From Trichoplax adhaerens (taxonomy: Eukaryota; Placozoa; Uniplacotomia; Trichoplacea; Trichoplacidae), in NCBI RefSeq assembly GCF_000150275.1, contig NW_002060946.1, positions 6,615,855 through 6,679,854 on the forward strand: a stretch of 64,000 nucleotides of DNA, given 5' to 3'. Position 1 is the first letter of the stretch; the number at the start of each line of letters is the position of its first letter. Below the pieces are notes generated by a model. That model searched no databases, was not told the DNA's origin, and worked only from the letters and a program-made list of their open reading frames with translations. Of the stretch, positions 25,636-41,000 are shown in pieces. Position numbers and translations under genes: made by a program.

Positions 25636-26095
25636 CTCAACTTCAATACTAAATTAATAACAATTGATGAAAAACTTTAATTATGTTTAAAGCAATTGTA
25701 GTTACTTATTGGTATAATAGCCTAGAGAACCACTCTACCCTTACATTTATACTGCAATTATAACTCTACTCTAGTACTAAATTAACAATTGATGACAAAA
25801 TTTTATTCTACCGAAAGCAAAATGGAGCTATTTATCGGTGTTATAGCCAAGAGAACCACCCCACCCTTACATCGCATAGTACTTTTTATAGAGCAATTAG
25901 AGCTCTACTCCAACACTAATTAACATTTGATGAAAAACTTTAACTCTACCGAAGGTAAATTGTAGTAATTTATTGGTGTAATAGCCCTAAGAACCATTCT
26001 TACGTTCATGCTACAATTATTACTCAGCTCCAGTACTAAATTAACAATTGATGAAAAATTTTTATTCTACCTAAAGTAAATTGGAGTTATTTGAT
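25636..26095. repeat. Tandem repeat, about 130 bp unit, four copies
   Basis: The block AGTACTAAATTAACAATTGATGA, then ATTCTACCGAAAG, ATTTATTGGTGTAATAGCC and AGAACCACTCTACCC recurs about every 125-138 bases, starting near 25646, 25772, 25909 and 26034. It is noncoding and satellite-like. It adjoins the other repeat blocks of 22.8-25.1 kb, so this whole 3.3 kb is a repeat island. Confidence 0.75.
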
Positions 26096-26099
26096 TGAA

Positions 26100-29000
26100 A
26101 TGGATTTAGTCCATCAGCCTCCAGTTTATCGTAACGACATCATTTCTGCAACCATAATAATTCAAGTATGTTTGCAATTACTTTTATTCTTCAACTGGCC
26201 AACTGCTTCACAGTCAGTATGACTCATGATTTCGTCATTGTACCCTACTCTCCCCTAAGGCATATTTATAGCCTCAGAACTTGCATGAGACTAAATTATT
26301 GTACATGCGCGGCTAATTATGGATATGCGGTAAATCTTACAGTCTACACACCAAACTCAGAACGCTTAGCCATGATATTTTCTGTATTAAGCGAGATAAT
26401 TATTATAAGCTAGATTACAGGCAACAGCCTCATTCGTTTACTAATTTAATACATCCAGCTCCTTCACTATAGTTTATCAAATGCTGTAGCAGGCTAAAAT
26501 TTACCTACTAGGAGAAGCAAGCATATTACGTCATCTTATTTGCATTGATAACTTATTCTACATTCAATACCCGCCCAGTGGAATAAGCTCGCTGGCTAAC
26601 ATTACAATGCTTGCAAATTATTTACACAATTTATCGCTTACGAAAATTTTTTAAATATGTATGAAGATAACATGAGAAAGCTGATTTGACTACAGGATGA
26701 ATTCAATATCGTCTGGCGTCAGCTGCAGTCGTGCATCGCACTAGCGCATAACCCAAAGACTCCAGAGCGACTTTGGGTATAACCACTATTTACCGCTAAT
26801 AATATTGTACCGCTTCAGTTATTAGGACATATATTAGTATTTACCTATAATTATACAAGTCAATTTCTTATGAAGTATTTATATGTACATGTGGCACATG
26901 TGTGTATGTGATATGTTTAAACGTATCCTATTCTGCTATTCCTTAAGGGCTATAAAACTTTTGAATATTGCAATTTACTTTTTACTGCTAATGCTATTGT
27001 AGTGCTCCTATAAATAATAAATATATAAACAATTACCTATAACAATTTAATTAATAATAGAACATCAAACTCACTGAAAAAGACTATCTATCTCTGTTCT
27101 ATAGGATGCTGCCGCAAAACTGTAGCAGAGTTAAACAAGAAAAGGTTACTTTTTTATTAAAGTTATCCCCTTACGACATTCATACGAAAATCGATAGATC
27201 GAGCAATATGATTTATCCAATAAGCTGGAAAATTAAGCTATATATAAATCTAGAGTAATATAAATTTTACGCCAAGTTCATAATGTCTTATTTGCTTGTT
27301 CGTATTGTCTCTATTAACAGGTGCAAACTAGAACAGTTTTACTTCCTTATGGCATTAATAGTCTCAATTTTTCAACATTATCAAACCTGTAGCTGCAAAG
27401 TAATTAAAAGCTATCAGTATAGAAATTACTTATCCCCAAACTAAGGGACTTACTCCTACAGTATTTTTAACTTACAGAAAAAAAATACAGTATACATCAG
27501 GGGTATAATTTTAATTTAGGTCTACTTTTATGCGTATTCCTTTACATTTAAGATTGCTAAACTTTCCAACTTCTTAGTATCAGTAGAGAATTAAGCTGGA
27601 GGCTTCAAATAGAAATAAATATTGATGTCGTGCGAGATCGTACATGTAAATATTGAATATTCAAAATTGTAGCTGAAAGATATCGAATGGACATCTTTAC
27701 TCTTTTATTCCTTAATCATTATGTCAGCAGTTATGGCAATGTAACTTTCCCAAACCTAGATAATAGCAATCTATTTTACGACTATATCTCAGTCCAACAT
27801 AGAATTACACTAGTTAAGTGTGCTAATGGTATTAGCCAACTTTGTATAATTTACGTTTATTGATTGCCTAAGCTTTACAACATATCTTTGTTATACGTCT
27901 TTGAACATTACGCGATTTTTAACGCTTTTCTAGTGGTACGTATATACGCGTATACGCAATCTAAGTTATAACGGCAATATCATATAAGACTTCATTAAGG
28001 TCCATCGTCATTTGAAAAAGCTTTTGGATCTGAACATAAACGACAAATATATTACTATTGGTAATTATTTTTACGCCAAGATAATGCTACAAATGGCGAA
28101 TTAATATCTGGGTAATAATTATTAATACTATCATGGCGAACATATGGGCCGGATATGGCATCATTTATTCTTCAATAGTCTATTGCTTCCTGACTTGAAG
28201 TCTATTTTCATTTTCAATTACTTCTATAACTATTATAATGCGGTAAGAAACATAAAATAATATTTATAATCTTTAGCAGGCTATCATATTTTAGGACATA
28301 CGGTACCTAATGTAACTGAAATCCGTGTTCTAGTCCACAAACAAATAGGCTTTAGGTCGGTATTAAATCTATCTCGCTCCATAAAAGGATTCAAATCAGC
28401 TTTTTTGATGGAGAAAAAACAGCAGTACTTACTAAACGGTAAGATCTACTACTGATATGGAAGCACATATACCTTTGACTTCAATCATACCTCTAAAAAT
28501 TGTAGTTCTATGGAGGTAATTGATATAAACTCTTTTCTCAAGATATCATGATTTCAAATCTACTCTAAAATATTTGATTTCTACCCCATAAAAACATGAA
28601 TTAAAGATAATATTACTTCAATCATAATTATTGATTGATGCTAATATAGGTACTTTACATCCGGGTTCAAGAAATGCTCTATCTTAATTAGAAAATGTTG
28701 TTAAAAGTAGTAGATGCACCTGATATTTGACTAACATCATTAATAGCACTATACCTGGTGACTATCTAATCTAATTCTATCCCAGTTCAGATGATATGTT
28801 GCACTTCCTACACACATGTAGGTCTTCAATTTAAGATTTGAAATCACCTAGTAAATGGCTGATTAAACCAAAAATTTAAATATTCTAATTCGAACGATAC
28901 CGGTCAGTAATGATGAGACATGCTGGGACACCTCTTCATTCCATAAAAAGATAATGGCCAGCAACAATTAACTGTTACAGGAGTCTCCTATTCAAATAAA

Positions 29001-32000
29001 ATTAAACTCTAGCATTTTGTCCTTCTATAACAGAATGATTTCGATGGCATGATAGTATGTAAATATTTATTGGTAACGCATATGCATAACATAAAAAATG
29101 AGTCTCATCGTCTTCTATTATTTATTCGTGAAAGTCCATCATCATTTTAATATACTCCCAACAAACAAACTAAATAAATACCAAGCACCTATTTGTATTC
29201 TAGAGTATAGCAATTAATTAGTAAATAGGTGATATAGGAAGCTCTTCTACCAAAATAAAGTAACATTGCACTGAGAGATCAATAGAATAAAAGTAAGGAA
29301 ACTAACAAGAATACAAAGTGTCAAAAATGCAGTTAAAAGAAGTTCGTCATTCCCCTCATTGAATAAGATAGATGACAATGTGCAGTACTCGAGCCATTTG
29401 ATAAATTTAGGTGCAATACTGTGTTGATATAAGGATTAAGATATTTAGAGATCATCCTACATCATGAGAATAACTACACTAGTAGAAATAAAAATCAACT
29501 GTAATAAAATAAGCATAATATATAGGCATCTCTAGCTGTAACAAACAGATGTTAGTCACCTTCAACAATGGCGGATACGGTTCAGTGGAGAATAAATATT
29601 ATGTTCGTAATATGAGAAATACAAATAGAATAAGACAAATTATACGAGAAGAGCCACTATGCGTACAGTATATAAATAATTAATCAATCGATTGATTGAC
29701 GGATTGATTAATAAAGGCAGCAAATTTTTCATTCCATAATTATTAAATTTATTGATTAATTCATTTAAGTTTAACAAAATCATGAATGAAATAGAAGAAA
29801 GCTCCAACATTCACTAGTTAATTTTATTATCTCTCACAGCTAGTTCAATAAGAGCTGAATTTGCCAGTAGTCAAAAATTTACGCTTTCATGATAATTGGA
29901 AGAGCTTACTATACCAAAATAATGTTTGTATTTCAATGTGATCAATACTGACGTTTTTTAAGATGCAATATATATTCCCCAAAACAGATTAAAACTTTTC
30001 GTAGGGCATGCTATCATGGAGAGATAACTCTAATATATTAGCAGCTAGAGGCTATTTGGTTACAACTAATTGCGGAAGATTGAATTGTGATATCAATCTT
30101 ATTAAGTGCTTATCTATAAATAATAGTCTGTTTATATATTAAAACAATTTAATACACCATTAGATTTGAATAGTGTACTATATGTTCAATAAAATTAAAA
30201 TATTATGGCTCCTGCAACATAATTTTACAGATATTTTTGTCCAATTATATTGCGTTGATATAAATGGCGATCAATCAAATTAAATCATCCACTCGAATAT
30301 TAATTACAGAAACTAAGTGAGAATTATTTTAATTAAAGGATTCAGCTATTTTTGTAATCTATCAAGCTTGGATCGAACATTTCCGTACGATATTAAATAT
30401 TAACTTCTACAGTTAAAATTTTACTGAAAAATAGTTTAGAACCAGCGATTCTCATATTAATGTCGGATGTAATTTATTAATTTTAGACCCTTATTCAAAT
30501 TGATTTTATAAAGGTGTTTAACGCTCTTTACCTTATTCTTGCTCTTAGATAGTAACAATTCAATTCTTATTAATGAAAGGAATAATATAATAAACTCAGC
30601 ACCTTATCAATTTTGGGAAATTTTTAATGTAAAAATTCATAAATATTCGAAAATATTCTTTAAATATCGCTACAGATGATTAGCTATAATATTTAAGATA
30701 ACATTAGCAGACCATCCTAGCCTATTGATTAATGAAAGACTGCTATTGTCCGCTAATAGTCTAAACTTTGAAAGTTAAACTATTTCTTCCCACTAACCAT
30801 CAAGTCTAAATAGTCATATGAGGAGCATTTGAAGTTATTAATTAATCTAAATAAAAAAATTATTACTTAAAATAATTGGCATCCAAACAGTTGTATGAAA
30901 AGTAATTAAAGTTATTAATTAATTTCAATAAAATAACCATTTTATTTCATCGTCTAGCTAGCATATTTAAGCTATGTTTCTTTCTTAGAACAGCACTAAC
31001 TTATGTATACCTATTTATTATTAATTATTTCACTGGGGTAGGATATCACGTTGTCTATCACTATTCAATGCTATAATTTAGCAAGCAGTAGTTATGGTTT
31101 AAGGTATTTGTAACCTTGAAGCTCTGCAGAAATAATTTTCATACTTTAACATCACCTTTAGTACCTCTAGTCCCGGAAAATTCGCATATGGATATCGGAT
31201 TTTTTCTACAGTAATAGCCATAATGTCAAATAAATGTTTACGAAAGTTGCTCTTTCTAGCTGTTTTGCTCATTAATACCGTCATAATTCTCGGGAGTTTT
31301 ATTCATGCTTATCTAATACCATTAAATATGCATTAACATAGCCATTATAGCACATGTTTTAGCAAGCTGATATTTTTTAAGTCCTATAATCTATTACTGA
31401 AATTAATACATAGTTCTTGTAACTAAGAGAAGTTCTTCTCTATATTTTTATACCTACAACCAATCTAATAGCTGATTATTTAATCAGGCCTATTTTCTAC
31501 CAATAAGACAAATTTTAAGCCTGCAAAACAGTGACTACGCGAAACCATTAACGTAAAAGAATTTATAATTTAATAACCTATTGACTATAATGCCGCACAA
31601 AATGATTCGGTTCGGAAATAATACAATATATTATTCCGGTTTAAAATATTAAACACCAAGATGGAGCTTATGTTTCATACAGCAAATGATCTAGTTTCAG
31701 TAAATTAATTATGATAACCTTACTGTACTTGTAAATGTACTCGTGATGAAGCAGAAGCTAGGTGTATTCTATAACATTAACAATTACTAAACAGTAAACC
31801 ATGAAATTTTCAAAATCATCCTGAAGTCCCGTATCAATTTTCTGTATATTAACTATCTTTAGCTCTATTTTAATCTAGCCATTTGATAAACCGACCCAAA
31901 ATGAAAATATATAGGTTTAACGACAATAAAATATACGATACAAACTATCTAGCAATAAATCAAAATCGCAAGCCTGACTGATTGCATTACAAGAATTCCC

Positions 32001-35000
32001 TTATTACTAAAGTCTACGCAAGCTCTATGTCTCTAGAAGATTGTATATGCTTAACGCTAGTAAGCTATAATAAGATTTTTAGCAAGAAATAAATTGAAAT
32101 TTCGGTTTTTATTATTATAGCCCGAAAGTAAATATCATACGAAAGTACGTAAAAATATCGGTATCATAAACCTATTTTTGATATTTCTTAAGAAGCAGAA
32201 TCAATTCAAGTATTTCATATCATTCTAATTTCATGGCTATAATCGATAGTACATTCCTAATGTAGTACTTTCGAAGAAATAACATCAATTTAAATATTTG
32301 TATGAATTCTAATTTTATGATCATAATTGATAGCACAATATTAAGTTCTATAGAACGTCTTCACAAACAATTTCATTAACTGTGATGTATACATTCAGTA
32401 ATAATGGAATTTTAACTATAATGACAGCTACTATTAAATAAACAATATTTAAAGAACTCCAACCTAAATTTTCCAATAGTAGTTTTAGATTCATCATTAA
32501 TTCGCCATTCGTAGATTTATCTACAGAAACCAGGAATAGATTGCCTTACTTAAAATTTATTAATGCTTCTACCTTTAAGTTTCTTTTATTTCAAAGATGA
32601 TATGCTATTATTAATTAATCATTATTCTTATATACTTCGATGAGCTGACCGAAAAGTAGAATGAATGCAATATTCATAAGTATATCCATGTTTCAAAAAA
32701 CATAAATCAACATACTTTCGCCATTTCTAAGAATTTAATTCCGATTTATAAAGAAATTAAAAATTCTGAATAAACGATTCAACAATAAATAGCCTTTAGA
32801 TATGGTAAAACAAAGTAATTTTAACTCAAATTCGCATACAGTACTACTTAATAGAATCGAGATAGTAGATGATCATATCAATTTATTAATTAAACTATGC
32901 TGTGTCTATAGTTGAACTATTTACCCAAGAACTAACATAAAATGAAACTTTATAAGTAAATTGACTTCATTATTGCACAAACAAAGCTCAGTCTGGTCAT
33001 TGCTAATAGGAATAAATGAATTGACTGAATTTATTTAACCTGGTCATCACTATTAGTAATATTGTATCTCAAAGTGTTGCATACCACCAGAACTATTAAG
33101 CATAAATATATTTGGTGAGAAAATTTCGTATCTATTATTAATTTGATAAACTATCTTAATCAATTCAATAGAGAAGTAAGCAATTGTTATGAAAGTAACC
33201 AACGGTGAATAGCTTGCTATCAAGTAAAACAATTATTGAAAATTTAGTAATTAAAATAGATGAAGCAATGCTTTCACATATCATTAAATCTGTTATACGT
33301 GAGTAATGACATTTTATTCAATGGACATATTGATCTAGGCCTTTTTTTCCTGTTCAAGCTTACTTATCTCCAATAGATTAACGTTGTTCAGTTATTTATC
33401 AAAGCCTGTTATTCCTCATTATCACCTATTGTATATTTTATTAATATAATAAATAGAAGAATAGAAGTTTACGATTTATTAAATACATTATCTTCTTCCA
33501 TTGAATCGCCAACTATTCTATAGCATTGTTTTCTAAGCAACCGATTAAAGTAATGATTTAAAGTACGCAATAGACATGCTAAAATCATAAAAACGTTTCT
33601 CATTATTAATGGTGCAAAATAAACCAATAGTAAATAACATCACAACAACTCTGCACTGGATATAGTATCATAATCATACTATCTTCGGAAGAACTGTCAC
33701 GTTTACTGTACAACTCTATATCAAGAATGCAAGGTGCCACCGACCATCAATAGAATGTCATTTTAAGCTATCTTGAATCTTGCTGATTACGATAAAATTA
33801 AATCCTGTATTGAAAATTGATTGATATTCTTCTGTGCAAACGAAAAGGGGTAATATAGTGCCATAACTACACTTGCGACACAAGAAAACCGACACAGTAC
33901 TTATGATAAACTTAACTTTAATCCGTAGAACTATTTCCCTGGCCTACGGTATCGTAACTGAATTCCTTGCGAAGTATTAACTCGCTCAACACAATATACG
34001 ATATAGAACTATCACACAACTTAGCCTTAACCTGAATCACTTTTTATTGATCACAGTGCTTCTGATATACTCTTTCAGTAGTTATAAACATATTTACTAT
34101 ACTATTAACATATTTCATTAACAAACATGTTATTACGATTGAATTATCAGATACGGACATTCAAGGTAATAAAACAATTTCATAAGTAAATCTACTTCGA
34201 GTATAAGCCCTGTCAAGCTCCTATGTTCTCGATACTTACTTGTAACATATTACTATATCATCATAATATCGTAATAAATTAGGTTGTTACTAACAATAAC
34301 AATTCCTAAAGTAGTAATTCATACTTCTTAAAAGTTCAAAACAAAATGTTATCCTAAACTGCACATCCATATCTAAGTTATTTTGATGACTATGGCATGT
34401 AGCGTTACTAAAGATCGCGTAATAGTAAATTAAAATTGATAATGGATTGTAATGCAATGTCAAACTTTCCATATTACATTAAGAACTTACTAATAAGACA
34501 CAGTGTGGAAAGTAAATAGGAAATTTTATTCTATACTAGTGCAAACTCCCGTCGCTTTGCTGACGGTTTACGATAATGTGCTCATTTAACAGATAGTATT
34601 ACCATTTGTCGTAGACCTGTCAGATGGAAATATGCAGCACGCGATAATAACTTCTATAACCCAAGTAGCGCTCAAGATAGGGGGAAACTGAAGATTTTTT
34701 TGCTCTCTAAGACCGCTCAACTGGATAATAAGAGCCAATTCGGTAGATGATACATCTATCTTTCGATCATCTACAAGATTGCTCCGAATTTGCATTAAAT
34801 TGGCTACAAAACGGAATGAAATAAGAGTTGTTAAAAGCGAGGGAATACTATGACATTACTGTTGCTATGGCCGATACGATGTCATTAATCATTGATCAAT
34901 ATTAGCAACGTCGTTTAAACTAATAGAGCTGATGAAGTCAGAAGCTATTTTCCAAATGTTACGGATACCCCTAGTAAAATACATGTAAGATATTTATTTA

Positions 35001-38000
35001 CTATCATGATCAGTGACCATTTCTCAGCGATTATGTTTTATAGAACAGATCAACAGGATTTATATTATCCGCTTGACGTCATTCTAGCAGAATGGTTAAA
35101 GTAGAAAAAAGAAATAATTAGTCGTCATTGTATCAATTATCCACTGCCTTGAAGTTGCCGTGATCCTAACTAAGTCATGCCAATTTACAGTATTAAAGTA
35201 CCCTATTATGATATCCATGATCGATATCAATACTAATATATACTATCATGCCATAATTGAACAAGACAAAGATGGCATTGCTTAATAAACATATTCCATA
35301 TGCATCGTCAATAAAGTCTGGCTTAAATGTATTCATTGTCTTAACGACGAAATAAGAATGATGCGTTTAAAAATTTAGCGCTTAATTATAATTATATACT
35401 TTGATAGAAAACTAATTTCGTCGTGATTTAAGCTTTGTTAAGAGCAAAATAAGACTCTATTGACTGCGCTAAATACTACAAAAAATAAGCAAAACAGAAC
35501 GGTTAATTTATATGGATGATCATAATAGCAGCAGAAGCAGGGGATTAAGCCAAAAAAAATAGAAAAGATGAAGAAACATCTTCGTCACTCCAGACTATCT
35601 GAATAGTAAGAAGGATTCCCACATTAAATAGCAGGATAATAAAATGCTTTTTAACTAATATTTATTATTAACTTTGCTTTGTTCTCACAGCATGAATATC
35701 ATGCTTTATTTCTTATCTTATTGATTATTTACGGATAATCTAAGTGGGAGATGATGATACTAATTAAAGTGGATTGTAGTTACCTACTCGCTAATGTCAA
35801 AAACTCTTGTTCTATCGTTTCCACCAATTTGAGCGTAAGATGCATAGTAACAGCAATAATTTATTGAAAACTTATCACTCATCCGTTACATGGATGTTTT
35901 TATTTTAGTAACAACGAATAAGATAATAGATAGTATAGAGTAGCTGTATGTATTCTTTTCTGGCTCTTTATCCTCATTTTCTTTCATTTGACTTATTTTT
36001 ATTGATCAGTTATCAATCACACTTTGTTATTATCATGACATCCTGCTTTATTTTATCGATTCAACGCTTGAATATAATTTAGGTGTAACTTATACTATTG
36101 TAATTAATTATAGATGCAATAAACAATAATAATTAGATTCAACAATGGGCAAGACTGCAAGTACACATTCCGTTTGCAAGATAAAATAATTAAGATAATC
36201 ATGAAAGCCTAGCCCGATATTGGCCTATTATCGTTACTAGAAATCATGTCTACTATCTTCAATGAACAATAGAAGCAATAAACTAAATACATGTTTATGA
36301 ATTAGATCCATCAACTATTATTCACCATGATGAATACCAGTGAACGTTTTTTGGGGTTATCAATAAAAATAACTGCATCAAAGTAAATAATAGCAATCGA
36401 CATAGGCTTACATACATTTTTAAGCTTTAGCTCTTGCGTGAATATTAACGTTAATCATTACAGTTTATTATCAGCCAAGCCTGAAGAGATAAAGGGGAGG
36501 AGAAAAATAGAACTATCAATAATTTAACAGGTACAAACAATAAAACTGTTTTAAGTTGAAGAAGGATAGAAAGTTGTTCATCATATTGGATGATTGTTGG
36601 TAATTGATTTCATCATATCAGCCACCTTGAAGTCAGTATCACTACTAGCCGAGAAAAGAAATAACAAGAAAGAAAACAGAAAAATAGCAGGTACTCCAAA
36701 AGTAGCCCTATTCAATAACATAAGTAGTTTGCAATGGCGGAAGAGAAAGAGTAATAATTTTATTGCTATATCAAAGATTAAATAATATCGACTATACTGT
36801 AATTAAATCCATGAACGATAGAGATAGATTTTTGTTTTGTTTGAAGAAATCGAGATATCCATGTAATAGATATTGATTTTAATAACTTACTGCTATCATT
36901 TATAGTTAGATGAGAACAATGCTGCTAATAACTACGACTCATAACTTCCAAATTGAAATATTGTGACAGTGTTATATACTGTATTAGAGTAGAAATATCA
37001 ATGTTAGGATAATTCTGTTAGCCTATCCTTATTTAGTTAACTTCTAATTTGGATATACTGTGTTTTAATATAGCACTGACTTTTTATGGCAGTGACACAT
37101 ATACACATACTGAAATTAATAGTTATAATAGGGAATGCAAATCATCTACTTACACTTCGAATTATTGTGATTGTAACTTACTTATGGTAGATTGCAAATT
37201 ATCGTAGAAATGTTCCGTGATAGGACATATCGTAATCTGACTATTCTGTATTAGTCATCAGATGTCTATGTTCGTAAATACTGTTGTCTGCATTAAGGGC
37301 GCAGTAGCTATAATTAACATCTAATTCAGTAAATGATTCCAAAGTTAATCGTACTAACTATGACTGATGAACTATTGAGGAATAGTATATAAATGCAGTA
37401 TATCGTGTAATAAAGTGGATTCTCCAACTTAGTGTTTAACGTAAAATACGAGGCGTTTAAGTCTTTGTGTAGTCTACTAGTAGAGCAAAAGTGTTTCTGA
37501 TAGTGCAGATATCGTTCGTTGATACGTGGTTCAAGGAATTGACTTATTGATCGTACATTACGTTATCTTGTTGCAAAGCTGTTTTGTGACAAATATTAAA
37601 AAAGTAAACTATTTTTTGTCAATAACTTCGTCTCCATCCGAATCTTAAAGGGAAGGGGAAAAGAAACAAGAAGAATAACTTTAATATTTAATAATTCTAA
37701 GCTAGAATAAAGCACTATTCAACAAAAATCCAACGTATTATTAATGTCAGCAACTTTTACCGGCCTTATATTAATTAGAAATAAATAGAATAATAAATCT
37801 TTCTACCGTGTCATATTGGCTGAATCATCCTTGTAATTTAAACCCTTTTCCATATCTTTCTTTATTTAAGGCACACTAAAAACAACTACAAAAAGACCCA
37901 AGACTAAGACATTTCAATCTGGAGTAAGCTTAAATGACTCTACCTGTTATGTAGTATCTATCTCATCATGACTACTTACTAATAGCGTTGAAAACATATT

Positions 38001-41000
38001 ATAATATCGCCAATATATTCCTACTTATTGAAAAATTGAATTGATAATATTTGATATATTGGTAACAAAATGAATTTCTTTCAAATTTAATGCTAAAGAT
38101 TTTTAGGTAAATACTGTTAACAACCATTAGCTGCAATTCAGAAGTTTGTAATCATCATAATAAGCGACGGCACCTTGACTACAAGCAGCAACATAGTTAT
38201 CAGTTCATATCTTGGAGATATCGAAATCAGGGCAGAATAAGCATTCAAGACAAATTTAAACATGGTAATTAGAAAGAGAATTAGTAAACTGTCTTAATGA
38301 AATCGCTACAACCACTAATTTGAAGTCCTAATATTGTTGTGACTCAGTTAATTCTTTATCTTTCTAACTATTGGTAAGATGTACGGTAATCTTTCAGATC
38401 GTTATAAGCCATTAATCAACTTACTAAAACTAATACTATTATTGAATTCATTAACTAGCAAAAGTAATCAATATCTTATGCCAGTACATACTGCAAACAA
38501 TTTCAATAGTAGTCTTCCTATCTGCCAAAGGCGTAATAGAAATTAAAAGTGAACATTTACAAATAAAATTTCAATGACATTGACTATCCAATTTCGTCTA
38601 GTTTTAAGTATTTCCTAACCAATAGACTATTAATTACCCAATCATGACTCACAATTTTTATAGAATAATGCCATCATCATCCGTTGAGTGTATAGCATCT
38701 AACAATTAATCAAAACTTATTTAAAGCTGATCAAGATCATGGAATAATCGAAGTCCTGTAGTTAAAAAATGACACCCCATAGTAGCCTATCGCTTTCGAT
38801 TACAGCCTAAAACTACTCAACACCAATTCATTGTCAAAACGATATTTTATTTTTATTTCATCCAAATCTGATTTCTATTGCGTTGTGTTACGGCATTATG
38901 TTGCCCAGATTATAGAGTTTAAGAAAGTATTGTTGCTGACAGTGTTTTAGTGTTATAGCATATAGTTGTAAGTATTTTAGAACGGTAGTTCTTAGGCGTT
39001 ATAGTAGCAGTACTATATTCTTACTAGATCTTTCGGTAGATTAGGGTAGTAATCTGTAGAAGCTACTCAAAGTAAATGCTTTACATTAGACTAGTAAACT
39101 TGCCAGGAAGTAGTCAGCGACACGCTGCTACATCCAACTCATTTGGTGCTGATATTTAACCTAAATGATTCTTATAGCCTATCCGATAGCGACAGATCAT
39201 CGAAGCTATCCGAATTTTTGACCTAAACACCTCTTTTAGTCAATGAATTCAAATACAATTTATACTCAAAATAAGTAAAGATGTTAATATTCCGTGACAT
39301 TGTATATCAATTGATCATTCAATCAGAGTTGAACATAACTATTGAATTCTCGGTCATAAACATATCAAGTTGTCCTGTTTTTAAACTTGAAAAATTCAGC
39401 GATAGAATAATTAATCTTTCCATTGTGATTAACTGCAAAATTAAACCAGTATTAAGATTGATTTTGTATAATGTTAAAACTTATTTGATATATACGCTAG
39501 ACACTATAATCAAGGTTCAAATTTGAAATTCACTCCTATCTTCTCGTAATTTCATCATATTTCTATCTATTGTGTACTTTAACTTTATCTAAGATATTAA
39601 TTTTTTTGGCGTACTCTGAACTTATCTGATCTGTTTTGAAAAACTTTCGGGATAAAACATCATGCACAAACTTAGGCTACAGCAACTATTTATCTATTAT
39701 AATCTTTCTCGCTATTTTTCTAATAATAATATATCAATTAGTCTAAATTGTACCATTTAATATCCCAATCAACCATCATAATCTTACAACAAGCCGCTTA
39801 TTATACTTGTGAGGAAGTTGTTAGTCTTACTTACAGTATTTCTCCGTAGTTAGTTGGAGTGACTAAGTAGCTAGTAAGTTAGTTGATCACTCACATTAGA
39901 AGATAGTAGACAGTGAAATTACTCCTATGAGTGACATCAATATAAAGTTTCTAGATAAAAATTTTTATGAAAGAATATCGACCTAAAATCAGAGCAATTT
40001 CTAGCCTCAGCGAATTAAATAATTTTAGCTAGAATATTTATAGCTAACGAAGCGATAGACGTATAATTGCTGCATCACGTAGAATCTAAAAATCTCTAGT
40101 GACTATATTTATAACATGAGTTATCAGGACCAATGATCAGACCAACGATCGCAAATTGTAGTTGATATTTAAAAATACCTAGAAATCTTTTACATTTTTT
40201 AATTCTCATTTTAAAATACTTTGTTTAAAATTTAGATAAATGTAAACTTTTTTGCATTACTGTTACGGATTTACTAGCGTCTCTGTATCTAATTATATGA
40301 TTTTTTGTATCGTATTCATATCGGTTGTATTGCAACCTTATCAGAGCTTAACGGCACTAGTTCTGTTTCGTACTAGATCAGTATAGGTACTGTATTGTAC
40401 AGTATATATGGTGGTAAGAAATCAGAATAAAGGTAGATATTCACGTGGAAGCTTAGTTGCCGATCTCGCTTCAGTTGACTGAGAGCATACCAAAAATCAG
40501 ACGCTATCGTTACGGCTAACAATTACCTTCCATAATAACAGTTACGTTTTATTTTGAAAGACAGGCATTTAAAATACATATCAAACTCGTTTATTTTACA
40601 TAAGATTCCTACTGACGATAAATAATGTACCAATTATAAACTGAACATTTTAATGTTAAATTAAATAGAATCAGCATTACCAGAATAAAGCTCATTAAAG
40701 TTTTAAATTTTCATTCAATAATAAGTATTTACCAAGTTGGTTTAATATTTTTTCCGTTTTAATTAGGCTATATTTTATATTTACAGTCCAAAAAATCCTA
40801 AGTGGAATAAAATTTTAATAGATGCTGTAAACACGTCATATAAAATGGCAGCTGCTATACTCTTTTTTTGTATTAGAGTTGGAAATATATATGTTAAAAA
40901 TTCAAATTCTAGCCTATTTCTATGGCCAAATGAAATGAATTCATGTATAACAAGTGGCAAACTTAAGAATAGAGATAATTTGCTTTCAAAAATGATCTAG

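Noticed and set aside
34586-34795. A 69-codon minus-strand frame and an overlapping plus-strand frame that could be exons
   Set aside because: Neither has paired splice signals with a neighbouring exon or a recognisable domain.
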